Shown piece by piece: positions 1 through 6,456 of a stretch of 22,113 nt of DNA. Position 1 is the first letter of the stretch. The number at the start of each line of letters is the position of its first letter. The translations under genes and the position numbers were made by a program. The notes under the pieces are model-generated. The model was not told the DNA's origin. It made no database searches and saw only the letters and a program-made list of their open reading frames with translations. The stretch is from a virus. Location of the stretch: positions 1 through 22,113 of IMG/VR virus record IMGVR_UViG_3300043446_002079. The stretch is one strand, 5' to 3'.

Positions 1-1120
1 CCGATGCGCCACTTGTTTTAACTGACAGGAGTTGCGTCCCGGTCATCGCAACGGCATTTGTACCTGCCCCCACTTGGAGCCATGCCAAAGGCGACGCAGT
101 ACCAATCCCGACGTTGCCGGAGGAGTCAAAAAAGGCTGTCGGCCCAGTAAGCGATTGATTATCGGCTGATGCTGTCGTGACGCGATAAAGCCCCAAACCA
201 CCGGCATTGTCGGCTCTAAATACGCTGCCGGGAATCCCAAATGTGCGGTAGGTGTTACTGTTTGTCCCAGCGCCAGAATTGAATGCAATAAATGACGCAC
301 CTGACCCTGATTCCGCGCCGATTACCGAGCCATAGCCCGAAGTATTGGGATGCCCCCATTCGTATTGATTGGGCGCTGTTCTAACAGCAACACTTGGTGA
401 ATATTGCGCCGTGGAACCGTTAATTTGTAACTTTGCCCCCGGCGACGTAGTACCAATCCCGAGATTCCCCGACGTATCCAGCCGCATACGCTCGCTGCCG
501 CTGGTATAGAAGGTCATCGGCAGGTAGGTGCCGGTGCCGCGAATAGCAGAAAGAAATTGAATTTCGGCTGAACTTGCGCCTATGTTCGCAAACGCAGCAT
601 TTGTTGGGTCTGCTGCGTTGTAGCATTGAATTCCTGACGATGTGCTTGTTCCATTTGGCAACGTGGTTACGTTTGTATTGCCATTCGTCGTGCTGCTTTG
701 AAACGCCAACCGACTGCTAAATGTCGCATTGGACATATCGCCCGTGATGCGCTGGGCGGTGGACGAGAAGGTGAGGTTGCCGGAGAGGCTCGCGGCGGCT
801 CCGCTGATCGTCCCGGTAAACGTCGGGGAGGCAGAGAGCACGTTGTTCCCGGTGCCGGTGTTTGTGACGCTCACGACGTTCTTGCTGGCGTCGAGCGCCA
901 GCGCGGTCGAGGCCGTCAGCGCAGACATGTTCTGCGTGCCGCCCACGGTGAGGGTCTTTCCGGTGCCGACGTTTAGTCCCACCGAGGTGCCGCTACCGGC
1001 GCCCGCAAAGATCCCATCGATGGTGTCGAGGTTGGTGTTGAGCTTCCCGCCCCAGGTATCCGAGGACGCGCCGACCTCCGGCTTCGTCAGGCCCAGGTTG
1101 GTGGTTGTCGTATCAGCCAT
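1..1120 (-). CDS. Tail fibre / receptor-binding protein, 3' part outside window
   Basis: The reading frame is open from an ATG at 1120 to the left edge (373 codons seen, no stop), so the C-terminus is missing. Upstream, GAGGT lies at a normal ribosome-binding distance. Residues 7-38 (TNLGLTKPEVG, then DTWGGKLNTNLDTIDG) match the N-terminal signature common in phage tail-fibre proteins, which probably anchors the fibre to the virion. Residues 50-130 are Thr/Ser/Gly-rich. The motif SGN(L/V)GIGT(T/A)SP occurs twice, at about 218-227 and 334-344; such motifs are typical of fibre and baseplate shaft repeats, often ahead of a chaperone or adhesion domain. The gene follows the repeat-protein gene after 11 nt. 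GC content falls from about 70% near 800 to about 45-47% in samples at 240-300 and 540-600, suggesting a recombined distal part. The fibre class is firm, the receptor unknown. Confidence 0.85.
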   Translation of the reverse strand, partial: MADTTTTNLGLTKPEVGASSDTWGGKLNTNLDTIDGIFAGAGSGTSVGLNVGTGKTLTVGGTQNMSALTASTALALDASKNVVSVTNTGTGNNVLSASPTFTGTISGAAASLSGNLTFSSTAQRITGDMSNATFSSRLAFQSSTTNGNTNVTTLPNGTSTSSGIQCYNAADPTNAAFANIGASSAEIQFLSAIRGTGTYLPMTFYTSGSERMRLDTSGNLGIGTTSPGAKLQINGSTAQYSPSVAVRTAPNQYEWGHPNTSGYGSVIGAESGSGASFIAFNSGAGTNSNTYRTFGIPGSVFRADNAGGLGLYRVTTASADNQSLTGPTAFFDSSGNVGIGTASPLAWLQVGAGTNAVAMTGTQLLSVKTSGAS

Positions 1121-1131
1121 GTCTAGTTACC

Positions 1132-1977
1132 TCAAGCGGCCTGCAAATAGGCCGGGTGTGTCTTCTGCGTCCAAGTCTTCGCCGTGTCACTCGCCGGCGC
1201 CCATGTCTCTGCCGTGTCACTCGCCGGGGTCCACGCGACGACCGTGTCGCCCGCTGTGGCCCAGCTCTCTGCCGTGTCCCCCTGCGCCGTCCACGTCTCT
1301 GGCGTGTCGGGCTCCGTCTGCCACTTGAGGCGCCCGGAGGCCACCATCGTCGCCGCCGCAGAGACCGCACAGGCGGCGCTCTGTACCAGGACCCAAGAGG
1401 CCACCACCGTCGCGGCGCCGGTTAAGGCGGCGCTGTCTAGGTAGATGACCTTCGCGGTCGCTGTCTGCGTGGCCGACCCAGCCATGGCCGCCGCGCCGTC
1501 TGCGACGCGCACCGCCGAGGCGGATACGCTCGCGGCGGCAGAGACCGCGGCGCTCGCGAGCCTGACGCGGCGATAATCCGCAGAGAGCGACGCGCTGGCA
1601 CTCAGCGCGGCGTCCCCGAGCCGTACTCTGGTCGCCGCCGAGGCCAGAGTGGCCGCCCCAGACAGCGCAGCGGCGCCGTCTTTGACGATCTTTGCGGCGC
1701 ACGTCACCGACGCCGCGCCGTTCAATGCTGCGGCGCCGTCCTTGACGATCAGCGCCGACGCCGACTGGCTCGCGGACGCCGATAGCGCCGACGCCGCGAG
1801 CCTTACCCTTACCCCGACCGCCGTCACCGTCGCGGCGCCGTTTAGGGCCGCCGCCCCAAACTGGACCCGCCTGCCGATGCAGGACAGGGCCGCGGTCGCG
1901 TTTAGTGTGGCAGCGCCCTCTTTAGGGTCGATGCCATACCTGCCACGGCCATATAAACCAGAGCCGTAGCCTGCCAT
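1132..1977 (-). CDS. Ala-rich tandem-repeat protein, probable fibre-associated virion protein
   Basis: This 281-aa protein has three parts. Residues 1-21 are Gly/Tyr-rich (GYGSGLYGRGRYG). Residues 22-221 form ten head-to-tail repeats of exactly 20 residues, with a consensus near AAALSGAATVTASAxRVRLG. Residues 224-273 are five repeats of exactly 10 residues, near DTAETWTPAS. In the 20-mer, small and hydrophobic residues alternate and an R-V-R-L or I-V-K-D turn follows, which fits two short beta strands per repeat and a solenoid or fibrous shaft (inference). There are no catalytic motifs or membrane segments. It lies between a small virion protein (3-nt gap) and the tail fibre (11-nt gap), so a fibre or tail-tip role is likely. 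No named family is recognised. The gene is clearly real: every repeat stays in frame while its sequence has diverged. Confidence 0.75.
   Translation of the reverse strand: MAGYGSGLYGRGRYGIDPKEGAATLNATAALSCIGRRVQFGAAALNGAATVTAVGVRVRLAASALSASASQSASALIVKDGAAALNGAASVTCAAKIVKDGAAALSGAATLASAATRVRLGDAALSASASLSADYRRVRLASAAVSAAASVSASAVRVADGAAAMAGSATQTATAKVIYLDSAALTGAATVVASWVLVQSAACAVSAAATMVASGRLKWQTEPDTPETWTAQGDTAESWATAGDTVVAWTPASDTAETWAPASDTAKTWTQKTHPAYLQAA
1159..1308 (-). repeat. Five tandem 30-bp coding repeats (10-aa units)
   Basis: Residues 224-273 are five 10-residue units: DTPETWTAQG, DTAESWATAG, DTVVAWTPAS, DTAETWAPAS and DTAKTWTQKT. Each starts with Asp-Thr and carries a Trp at position 6. 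On the DNA the units share GCCGTGTC/GTGTCGCC-type words about 30 bp apart. The regular Trp spacing suggests a stacked repeat or a binding tip; this is inference. Confidence 0.85.
1315..1914 (-). repeat. Ten tandem 60-bp coding repeats (20-aa units)
   Basis: Residues 22-221 of the gene at 1132-1977 divide without gaps into ten 20-residue units. Nearly all begin with a (A/S/D)(A/C/S)(A/T)(L/V/M) pattern, and most end with a basic-Val-x-x-(G/A) turn such as RVRLG or IVKDG. The DNA units have diverged enough that this is an old expansion rather than recent slippage, although the GCGGCGCCGTC-type segments near 1671-1740 are still almost identical. Confidence 0.85.
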
Positions 1978-1980
1978 TGA

Positions 1981-2364
1981 TTAGTTCAACGTAATATCAA
2001 GGTCGCCCGCCGGGACCCGAAACACGTCGCCCGAGGCGATCGTCTTGCTCGAGGTCAGCGCGCCGTGAAATAACAGGTTCCCGCCCGTGACGTTGTCCCA
2101 GACGGCGATCCAGCCGACGGTGCCCCACGACGCCGTCGCGGTCGGGAACTCTACGGCGCTCGTGTTGCTGCCCGTGTCTCCCGTCACCGTAAAGGCGCAC
2201 GACTGGCGCGCATAAGATCCGCCGCTCACCTCCGTCCCCGTCCCGGCGTCGGTCGGGTCTGCGGTGTGCAGGCCCAAGTACACCGTCGTCGGCGACGTGT
2301 AAGACGTATTTGTCAACACATGCTGGAGGATCTTGGTCTCAAGGTAATTAGAAAATGCACTCAC
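1981..2364 (-). CDS. Small phage virion protein (tail-associated type)
   Basis: This 127-aa protein belongs to a type often seen in tailed phages near adaptor and fibre genes. It has an N-terminal SAFSNYLETKILQHVL helix, then VYLGLHTADPTD, GGSYARQ, FPTATASWGTVGWIAVWDN, and a C-terminal SGDVFRVPAGDLDITLN. The C-terminal two thirds look all-beta. Relatives are usually annotated as hypothetical or tail-fibre-like structural proteins, and the exact role is not known to me. The start is GTG at 2364, forming a GTGA overlap with the stop of the adaptor gene; GAGGGTGAT upstream serves as the ribosome binding site. This coupling suggests synthesis together with the adaptor. Confidence 0.75.
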   Translation of the reverse strand: MSAFSNYLETKILQHVLTNTSYTSPTTVYLGLHTADPTDAGTGTEVSGGSYARQSCAFTVTGDTGSNTSAVEFPTATASWGTVGWIAVWDNVTGGNLLFHGALTSSKTIASGDVFRVPAGDLDITLN

Positions 2365-2993
2365 GGGATCACCCTCGTCGGTTTGACGGTCATTGCGGTG
2401 CGGCCTTGGCTAAAGGCGGCGCGTTCGTTTTGCAGCATCATCTCTTCCATCGCGGACTGGTACAAACCAGACCAGACCCCTATGCGCTCATCGTCGCGCA
2501 GGTACGGCGCCGCCTGTAGGAGCGACCCGTAGAGATACACGTCGGGGTGGCGCTCGAGGACCCAGTTAGATGCGTTACTGTCCGAGAGCTTCGCGAGCGT
2601 CGCCACGTAGGTGAGCTCGGCCGTGTAGCTGGTGTCAGGCGCGGGCATGACCTCTATCTGGTTCCCGATCAGCGAAAAATACTTCGGCTTGCCGGTGGCG
2701 TTGTAGACGTATTTTTTTGCGTCTACCTCGTCCTCCGACAAGAACACGAGCTGCTGCACCGGGGAGGTGCTGGTCAGGATCAAAGCCTTACACGAAAGAA
2801 AATCAGACGGCAGCGCAGAGAACGGCGTGTCGATCGTCGCCGTGGAGCGCTTGACCATCTTTTGCGTCGGGAGCCTCCGCTCCATCTGCGCCTCTGCGAG
2901 CGAGATGAAGTCGGGGATCACCGACGTGAGGTCGTCGCGGTTCAGCCAGTCGGCGACGCTAGACTTGAGCGCTGTGTATGATGTTAGAGCCAC
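2361..2993 (-). CDS. Head-tail adaptor protein, SU10 adaptor type
   Basis: The 210-aa product begins ALTSYTALKSSVADWLNRDD, then IPDFISLAEAQMERRL. This helical N-terminal pattern marks the SU10-type phage adaptor family, which forms a ring below the portal and links head to tail. The mid part (FSLIGNQIEVMPAP, YTAELTYVA) is a beta-rich insertion. The C-terminal half has LERHPDVYLYGSLLQAAPYLRDDER, a helical pattern also common in these adaptors. Length is usual for the family. The start is GTG at 2993 with AGGTGG upstream. This start lies 35 nt inside the preceding glycosyltransferase gene, an overlap much longer than the operon norm of 1-14 nt. Confidence 0.8.
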   Translation of the reverse strand: MALTSYTALKSSVADWLNRDDLTSVIPDFISLAEAQMERRLPTQKMVKRSTATIDTPFSALPSDFLSCKALILTSTSPVQQLVFLSEDEVDAKKYVYNATGKPKYFSLIGNQIEVMPAPDTSYTAELTYVATLAKLSDSNASNWVLERHPDVYLYGSLLQAAPYLRDDERIGVWSGLYQSAMEEMMLQNERAAFSQGRTAMTVKPTRVIP

Positions 2994-3633
2994 CGTCCAC
3001 CTGTTCCTTCACCGCCCAGGCACCCTCGTGAGAATACTCAAAGGTGCCGATATGTTTTACGTGCTGCGAGAGATCATGGTCCAGCGTTATCTCGTACCCG
3101 GCCTCTCTCGCCTTGCGGCAAAAGAAGACGTCTTCGCCGATGTAGTGATTCCCGACCGTTGAGTAGGGGATCGCAAACCACGGCGCGTCGAGTTTTTCAA
3201 ACACCTCGCGCTTCGTCATCATCACGCCCATGCCGACGTAGTCGACACTTTGCAGGCCCTCGGACTCTGGGCCGGTATATACCCGGTCAATCTTCCCGCC
3301 GCCGTCCATCATCGCCACCGGCTTCACCGGCATCCGGCGCGTGGAGTAATTCGCGGCCACGATGGGCTTGTCGCGTAGGATGAGGTGCCCGATCGTTTCC
3401 TTCGGGAACCGCATGTCTGAGTCAAGCCAGAGGAGATAGTCCGCCTTCTCCTCGAGTGCTTGACGCGCAAGCTCCATCCGCTGAGAGGCGATTAGAGTCC
3501 CGTGGCTCGTGAAGAGCAAAACACGGTCGTCTGTCGTCGCTGTGTGGTAACTCATCGCCCGCGCCATGTCGTACGCAAACGAGGTCATCACCGTATCACG
3601 CGCAGGGACCAATATCGCTATTGACCTGCTCAT
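2959..3633 (-). CDS. GT-A fold glycosyltransferase (GT2-like)
   Basis: This 224-aa protein starts SRSIAILVPARDTV, a GT-A-like first strand and nucleotide-sugar loop. It then has LLWLDSDMRFP with the metal-binding D-S-D at 71-73, GMGVMMTKREVFE at 134-146 and GEDVFFCRKAREAGY at 166-180, where the acidic pair is the usual acceptor or catalytic position. The C-terminal HVKHIG supplies histidines seen at the metal site of such enzymes. It would transfer a sugar from a nucleotide-sugar donor; donor and acceptor cannot be read from sequence. There is no signal peptide or membrane segment, so it acts in the cytoplasm. Its ATG at 3633 overlaps the stop of the preceding gene (ATGA). It sits between capsid and adaptor genes, suggesting modification of virion or host glycan during the late phase. 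Confidence 0.8.
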   Translation of the reverse strand: MSRSIAILVPARDTVMTSFAYDMARAMSYHTATTDDRVLLFTSHGTLIASQRMELARQALEEKADYLLWLDSDMRFPKETIGHLILRDKPIVAANYSTRRMPVKPVAMMDGGGKIDRVYTGPESEGLQSVDYVGMGVMMTKREVFEKLDAPWFAIPYSTVGNHYIGEDVFFCRKAREAGYEITLDHDLSQHVKHIGTFEYSHEGAWAVKEQVDGGSNIIHSAQV

Positions 3634-3950
3634 ACACGCCCCGGACGCGTGCGAAAAAATCTGTTATCGGGGTCGTTGAGCCAGCGCTTCATCGCCGCCG
3701 GGTCGTCAATGATCCCCTTTGCCTTTAACCTGTAGAACAAGGCCATCGGTATCGACGCGACCTTGCTCCACTCGCCGTACCGGGCACGCTCGTCCGTGTC
3801 CGCGTATTGCTTTTTGTTCTGCTCAATCAGGTCGCCGACCTCAAAGACCGTCTCTATCTTGGCCTCGTCCTTGTCGGCATCGTAATGCCACCACTTCGTC
3901 GTGCCCGTTTCTGGGTCGTAATCAAAAAGGCGCTTACCTGTTGAATTCAT
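3630..3950 (-). CDS. Conserved phage protein of unknown function
   Basis: This 106-aa acidic-to-mixed protein has KRLFDYDPETGTTKWWHYD at its N-terminus, VASIPMALFYRLKAKG in the middle and WLNDPDNRFFRTRPGRV at the end. Small proteins with this FDYDPxTG start and NRFFRTRPG end are common in podovirus-like genomes close to capsid or tail genes, but I know of no assigned function. The start ATG at 3950 has GAGGATGGC upstream. It is the first gene after the hairpin that follows the capsid gene and overlaps the glycosyltransferase start by 4 nt. Confidence 0.75.
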   Translation of the reverse strand: MNSTGKRLFDYDPETGTTKWWHYDADKDEAKIETVFEVGDLIEQNKKQYADTDERARYGEWSKVASIPMALFYRLKAKGIIDDPAAMKRWLNDPDNRFFRTRPGRV

Positions 3951-3965
3951 GCCATCCTCAACTCA

Positions 3966-3993
3966 GGGGCGACGGCCCTGTTGCCGCCGCCCC
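3966..3993 (-). terminator. Strong hairpin downstream of the capsid gene
   Basis: Read on the minus strand, GGGGCGGCGGC, a six-base loop AACAGG and GCCGTCGCCCC form an 11-bp stem with one G-U pair. It starts 19 nt after the capsid stop codon and ends 15 nt before the next start codon. No U-tract follows, so it is not a classical intrinsic terminator. It may act as a partial terminator or as a 3'-end block that stabilises capsid mRNA relative to downstream genes. Confidence 0.65.
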
Positions 3994-4012
3994 CAAGTTT
4001 ATATCACCGCGA

Positions 4013-4993
4013 TCAGGTCGTGGTGAGGTCCGCGGCGAGACCGTGCGCGGCCTCGGTGTTGACCTTCAGGCCCCACTCCACGAGGATCATGCGCTTCTCG
4101 GCGTCGCCGGTCTTTGCAAGTTCCACCGTATTGAACGGGCGCAGGAAGGCGACGCTTGCGTACTCAGGGTCGAGCACAAAGGCGTCACGCTCACGCTGGA
4201 AGCGGTTCGGGACCACGTTCACGTTGCCGAAGTCGGACACGTAAACGTCGGCCGCGCCGATGATGGTCGCGGCACGGTTGCCGACCACTTCCTTGCGGAT
4301 CTCCGCGATACCCGCGAAGCCCGAAACGCGCTGCTTGTTGACCGGGCCCACCATGAGAATCTTCGGCGTGCCACCAGCGGCCCACACCTTCTGGATCACG
4401 CTCTTGAGAATCGTCTCGGTGAACGTGCGAAGGTTAGCGTCGGTCGCATCCGTGCGGGTCGCGTCCGGCTTCGTCGTGTAGACCGGATCAACGCCGCCCG
4501 TGCCCTTGTCGGTGTTGGTCTTGAGGTACGCGAGGAGCGAGCCCGACTTGCGCAGGGCCGTGCTCACGCCGGCAGAGCCAGCCGAGGCCGCCTGGTTCGT
4601 CAGCATGATCGACTCCATGTCGCGCTTCAGCTCGGCAGAGCGCTTCGCGAGCTGGTACGCCAGCTCCGAGCGACGGCCGGCCTTGTCCACGCTCTCGAGG
4701 GTGCCCGAGATGAGGACGGTCTTGCGGCTGACCTGGGTGTAGTTACCGATGCGGGTCGTGGCGGCGGTCGAGTCGTAGGACGACACGTCGTCACCTTCCA
4801 CCTGCGCGTTGGTCGTCGAGGCCGCGGCGAGCGAGTCCGTCTGCCACTCGAAATAAGTGTTCTTGACGTTCTCGCGTCCGATGTTCGACATGAACGGGGT
4901 CTCTTCGGGCGAGATGTTGTAGATCACGTTTGAGAGAGACTCACGGATACCTTTTGCGGCAAAAGTATCAAACGTATTGGCTGTCTGTGACAT
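4013..4993 (-). CDS. Major capsid protein, SU10/DUF5309 type
   Basis: The 326-aa protein matches the SU10-like (DUF5309) capsid pattern. It has an N-terminal region with ESLSNVIYNISPEETPFMSNIG and a TYFEWQTDSLAA segment, then a region with GNYTQVSRKTVLISGTLESVDKAG and ELAYQLAKRSAELKRDMES, which corresponds to the long spine helix. ILMVGPVNKQRVSGFAG and VYVSDFGNVNVVPNRF lie in the A-domain-like part, and KRMILVEWGLKVNTEAA near the end. It assembles into the icosahedral shell (HK97 fold, by family knowledge). The ATG at 4993 has AGGGG upstream. It lies 12 nt after the scaffold gene, the usual order. High late expression is expected, which fits the strong hairpin after the gene. Confidence 0.9.
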   Translation of the reverse strand: MSQTANTFDTFAAKGIRESLSNVIYNISPEETPFMSNIGRENVKNTYFEWQTDSLAAASTTNAQVEGDDVSSYDSTAATTRIGNYTQVSRKTVLISGTLESVDKAGRRSELAYQLAKRSAELKRDMESIMLTNQAASAGSAGVSTALRKSGSLLAYLKTNTDKGTGGVDPVYTTKPDATRTDATDANLRTFTETILKSVIQKVWAAGGTPKILMVGPVNKQRVSGFAGIAEIRKEVVGNRAATIIGAADVYVSDFGNVNVVPNRFQRERDAFVLDPEYASVAFLRPFNTVELAKTGDAEKRMILVEWGLKVNTEAAHGLAADLTTT

Positions 4994-5005
4994 TTGGTGT
5001 TACCC

Positions 5006-5983
5006 CTAATCTATAAACTGTTCAAACACGGCAGCCGCGTCTTTGTGGCTGCCACTATTTGCGAGTCTAGAAAGAGCGGCCTTCGATGCGGTGACCTTTG
5101 ATGACTGCGGGCTAGAGGCGACACCGGCGCGCATCGGGCGCGCCTTCTGGATGATCTTCGGGCGCATCTGGTCGCGCTTGCTCATGAGCTCGTCGTAAAG
5201 CATCGCCTTGCGAAGGGCCAGCACCGCGCGTGCGTCGTATACGTCCGAGATCTCTTCGACACTAAAGCCGAGCCTCCCGGTTGCGTATTCGACGATCCTC
5301 GCCTTCTCGGCGCGCGCCTTTTCAGGGTCGCGCCAATCAGGGAGCGCCTCGAGCAGCTTCCCGCGCTCAGACTCTAGGGTCTTTTCCGCGTTCAGTTGCT
5401 CATCCGCCTGTTGCTTTTGTACCAGGGCGGCGCGCTGGGCCTGCACCCACTGCGCCTGCTCCTGCCTGGACCGTTGCAGCTCGCGCTGTCTCACCCACTC
5501 GACCGGGTTCTCTTGATAGAGCCTGTCCCAGTCGATCTCGGGCGGTTGCAGCGACTTGAGTTGCGCGTCCAGCGCATCCAAGGTCTGTGCATATCTCTGC
5601 CGCTCCTGCCGCGCTAGATTCAGCTCTGCCTCGGCCTGTTTTCTGGCCTCGGCGATCGCCTGCGTCTTGCGCGTATAGTCTGCGGTGCGTGAGTAACCCT
5701 TCAGCAACTCATCCAGCGGGACATCGACTTCTTCCCCGTCAACCTTGACGCGGAATGTCTGGCCCTGCGGCGGCGCCTCTTCGGCTTCCTCATCGCCTTC
5801 GGTGGTCTCCTCCTCCACGCCGTCGGACTCGCTGTCGACTGCCTGGGAAGGCTCCTCACCCTCGTCCATTGCTTCGGCCTCAAGCTGCTCGTTTTCGCCT
5901 TCGTCGGCGGCGAGCATCTGCTCCAGGGCATCCTGCGTGGACTGTATTGTTCCGGGGGGTGTACCCGTGCCGGTTTGACTCAT
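5006..5983 (-). CDS. Capsid scaffolding protein
   Basis: The protein has 325 aa from the ATG at 5983. An in-frame TTG at 5998 would add five residues, but the ATG is preferred; neither has a strong ribosome binding site. Residues 23-71 are very acidic (EEETTEGDEEAEEA). At 80-108 comes VKVDGEEVDVPLDELLKGYS followed by a basic TADYTRKTQ, a sequence typical of phage scaffolds. A Gln/Glu/Arg-rich coiled coil follows to about 215, and a basic C-terminal tail (KIIQKARPMRAG) probably contacts the capsid. It directs procapsid assembly and then leaves the head. Its place directly before the capsid gene supports the call. No protease motif is seen. Confidence 0.85.
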   Translation of the reverse strand: MSQTGTGTPPGTIQSTQDALEQMLAADEGENEQLEAEAMDEGEEPSQAVDSESDGVEEETTEGDEEAEEAPPQGQTFRVKVDGEEVDVPLDELLKGYSRTADYTRKTQAIAEARKQAEAELNLARQERQRYAQTLDALDAQLKSLQPPEIDWDRLYQENPVEWVRQRELQRSRQEQAQWVQAQRAALVQKQQADEQLNAEKTLESERGKLLEALPDWRDPEKARAEKARIVEYATGRLGFSVEEISDVYDARAVLALRKAMLYDELMSKRDQMRPKIIQKARPMRAGVASSPQSSKVTASKAALSRLANSGSHKDAAAVFEQFID

Positions 5984-6010
5984 AGATCTATTGTGCAAGA
6001 TTCAAGCGGG

Positions 6011-6280
6011 TTATTTCCTGCCGCTGATCTTGTCGATGTCTCGCTTTGCCATCGCGCCGTTCTCTACGACGATGCGCAGGTGGCGCTTGATCTCTTCCAG
6101 GATGCCGACCGCGAGCCATAGCCGCTCGCGCTCCTCCTGGTCGGCTGGCTTACTGTTTCGCCACGCCTTGAGATATTCGCCCTCCAAGACGCCAAAGGCC
6201 TCCACGAGGATCGGGTTCTCGAGGAGGTCTTTGGCTTCTTGCCCCTTGCGGGCGTCGATGTAGGGGTTTCGCTCGCTCAA
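6011..6280 (-). CDS. Small conserved phage protein, unknown function
   Basis: This 89-aa, mostly helical protein has NPYIDARKGQEAKDLLENP, LVEAFGVLEGEYLKAW, then REPEAT-like charged helices ending GAMAKRDIDKISGRK. Similar small proteins occur just upstream of scaffold or capsid genes in many podovirus-like phages, without a known role. The start is TTG at 6280. It is supported by a TTGA overlap with the stop of the 59-aa gene before it, and by the lack of an ATG in the conserved N-terminal part. Confidence 0.65.
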   Translation of the reverse strand: MSERNPYIDARKGQEAKDLLENPILVEAFGVLEGEYLKAWRNSKPADQEERERLWLAVGILEEIKRHLRIVVENGAMAKRDIDKISGRK

Positions 6281-6456
6281 GCGAGCAGGCCGCTCTTTGG
6301 CTTCTTTTTCATCGCCTTCTTCAAGAGCTTGCCGCCCTTGTCGGCCTTGTTAAATTCTTTGGCGACCTTCATCGGCACGCCGACGCGCTTGGCGAACTCT
6401 GGGTCGTGGGCGGCGGCGGCCATGAGGCGCGCTTGTTTGGTGCTTTTGCTGGGCAT
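6277..6456 (-). CDS. 59-aa phage protein, Lys-rich
   Basis: This short gene encodes a 59-aa protein that starts MPSKSTKQARLMAAAAHDPE, continues with FAKRVGVPMKVAKEFNKADK and ends KKKPKSGLLA. The KSxKQxRLMxAxA...VAKEFxxADKG pattern is widespread among small phage proteins of unknown function. The ATG at 6456 shares its A with the preceding TAA stop (TAATG), and the stop overlaps the next TTG start. The protein is strongly basic and could bind nucleic acid or a partner, but nothing shows this directly. Confidence 0.75.
   Translation of the reverse strand: MPSKSTKQARLMAAAAHDPEFAKRVGVPMKVAKEFNKADKGGKLLKKAMKKKPKSGLLA

Noticed and set aside
1-1120. Diversity-generating retroelement target in the tail fibre
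   Set aside because: No reverse transcriptase, template repeat or variable A-rich codon cluster is seen in the window.
1132-1977. Repeat region as non-coding or satellite DNA
   Set aside because: All units are multiples of 3 in length, stay in one frame and vary mostly in a way that keeps the amino-acid pattern.
3719-4933. 404-codon plus-strand open frame opposite the capsid gene
   Set aside because: It is antisense to the well-supported capsid gene, shows Arg/His/Leu-rich shadow composition and has no family likeness.
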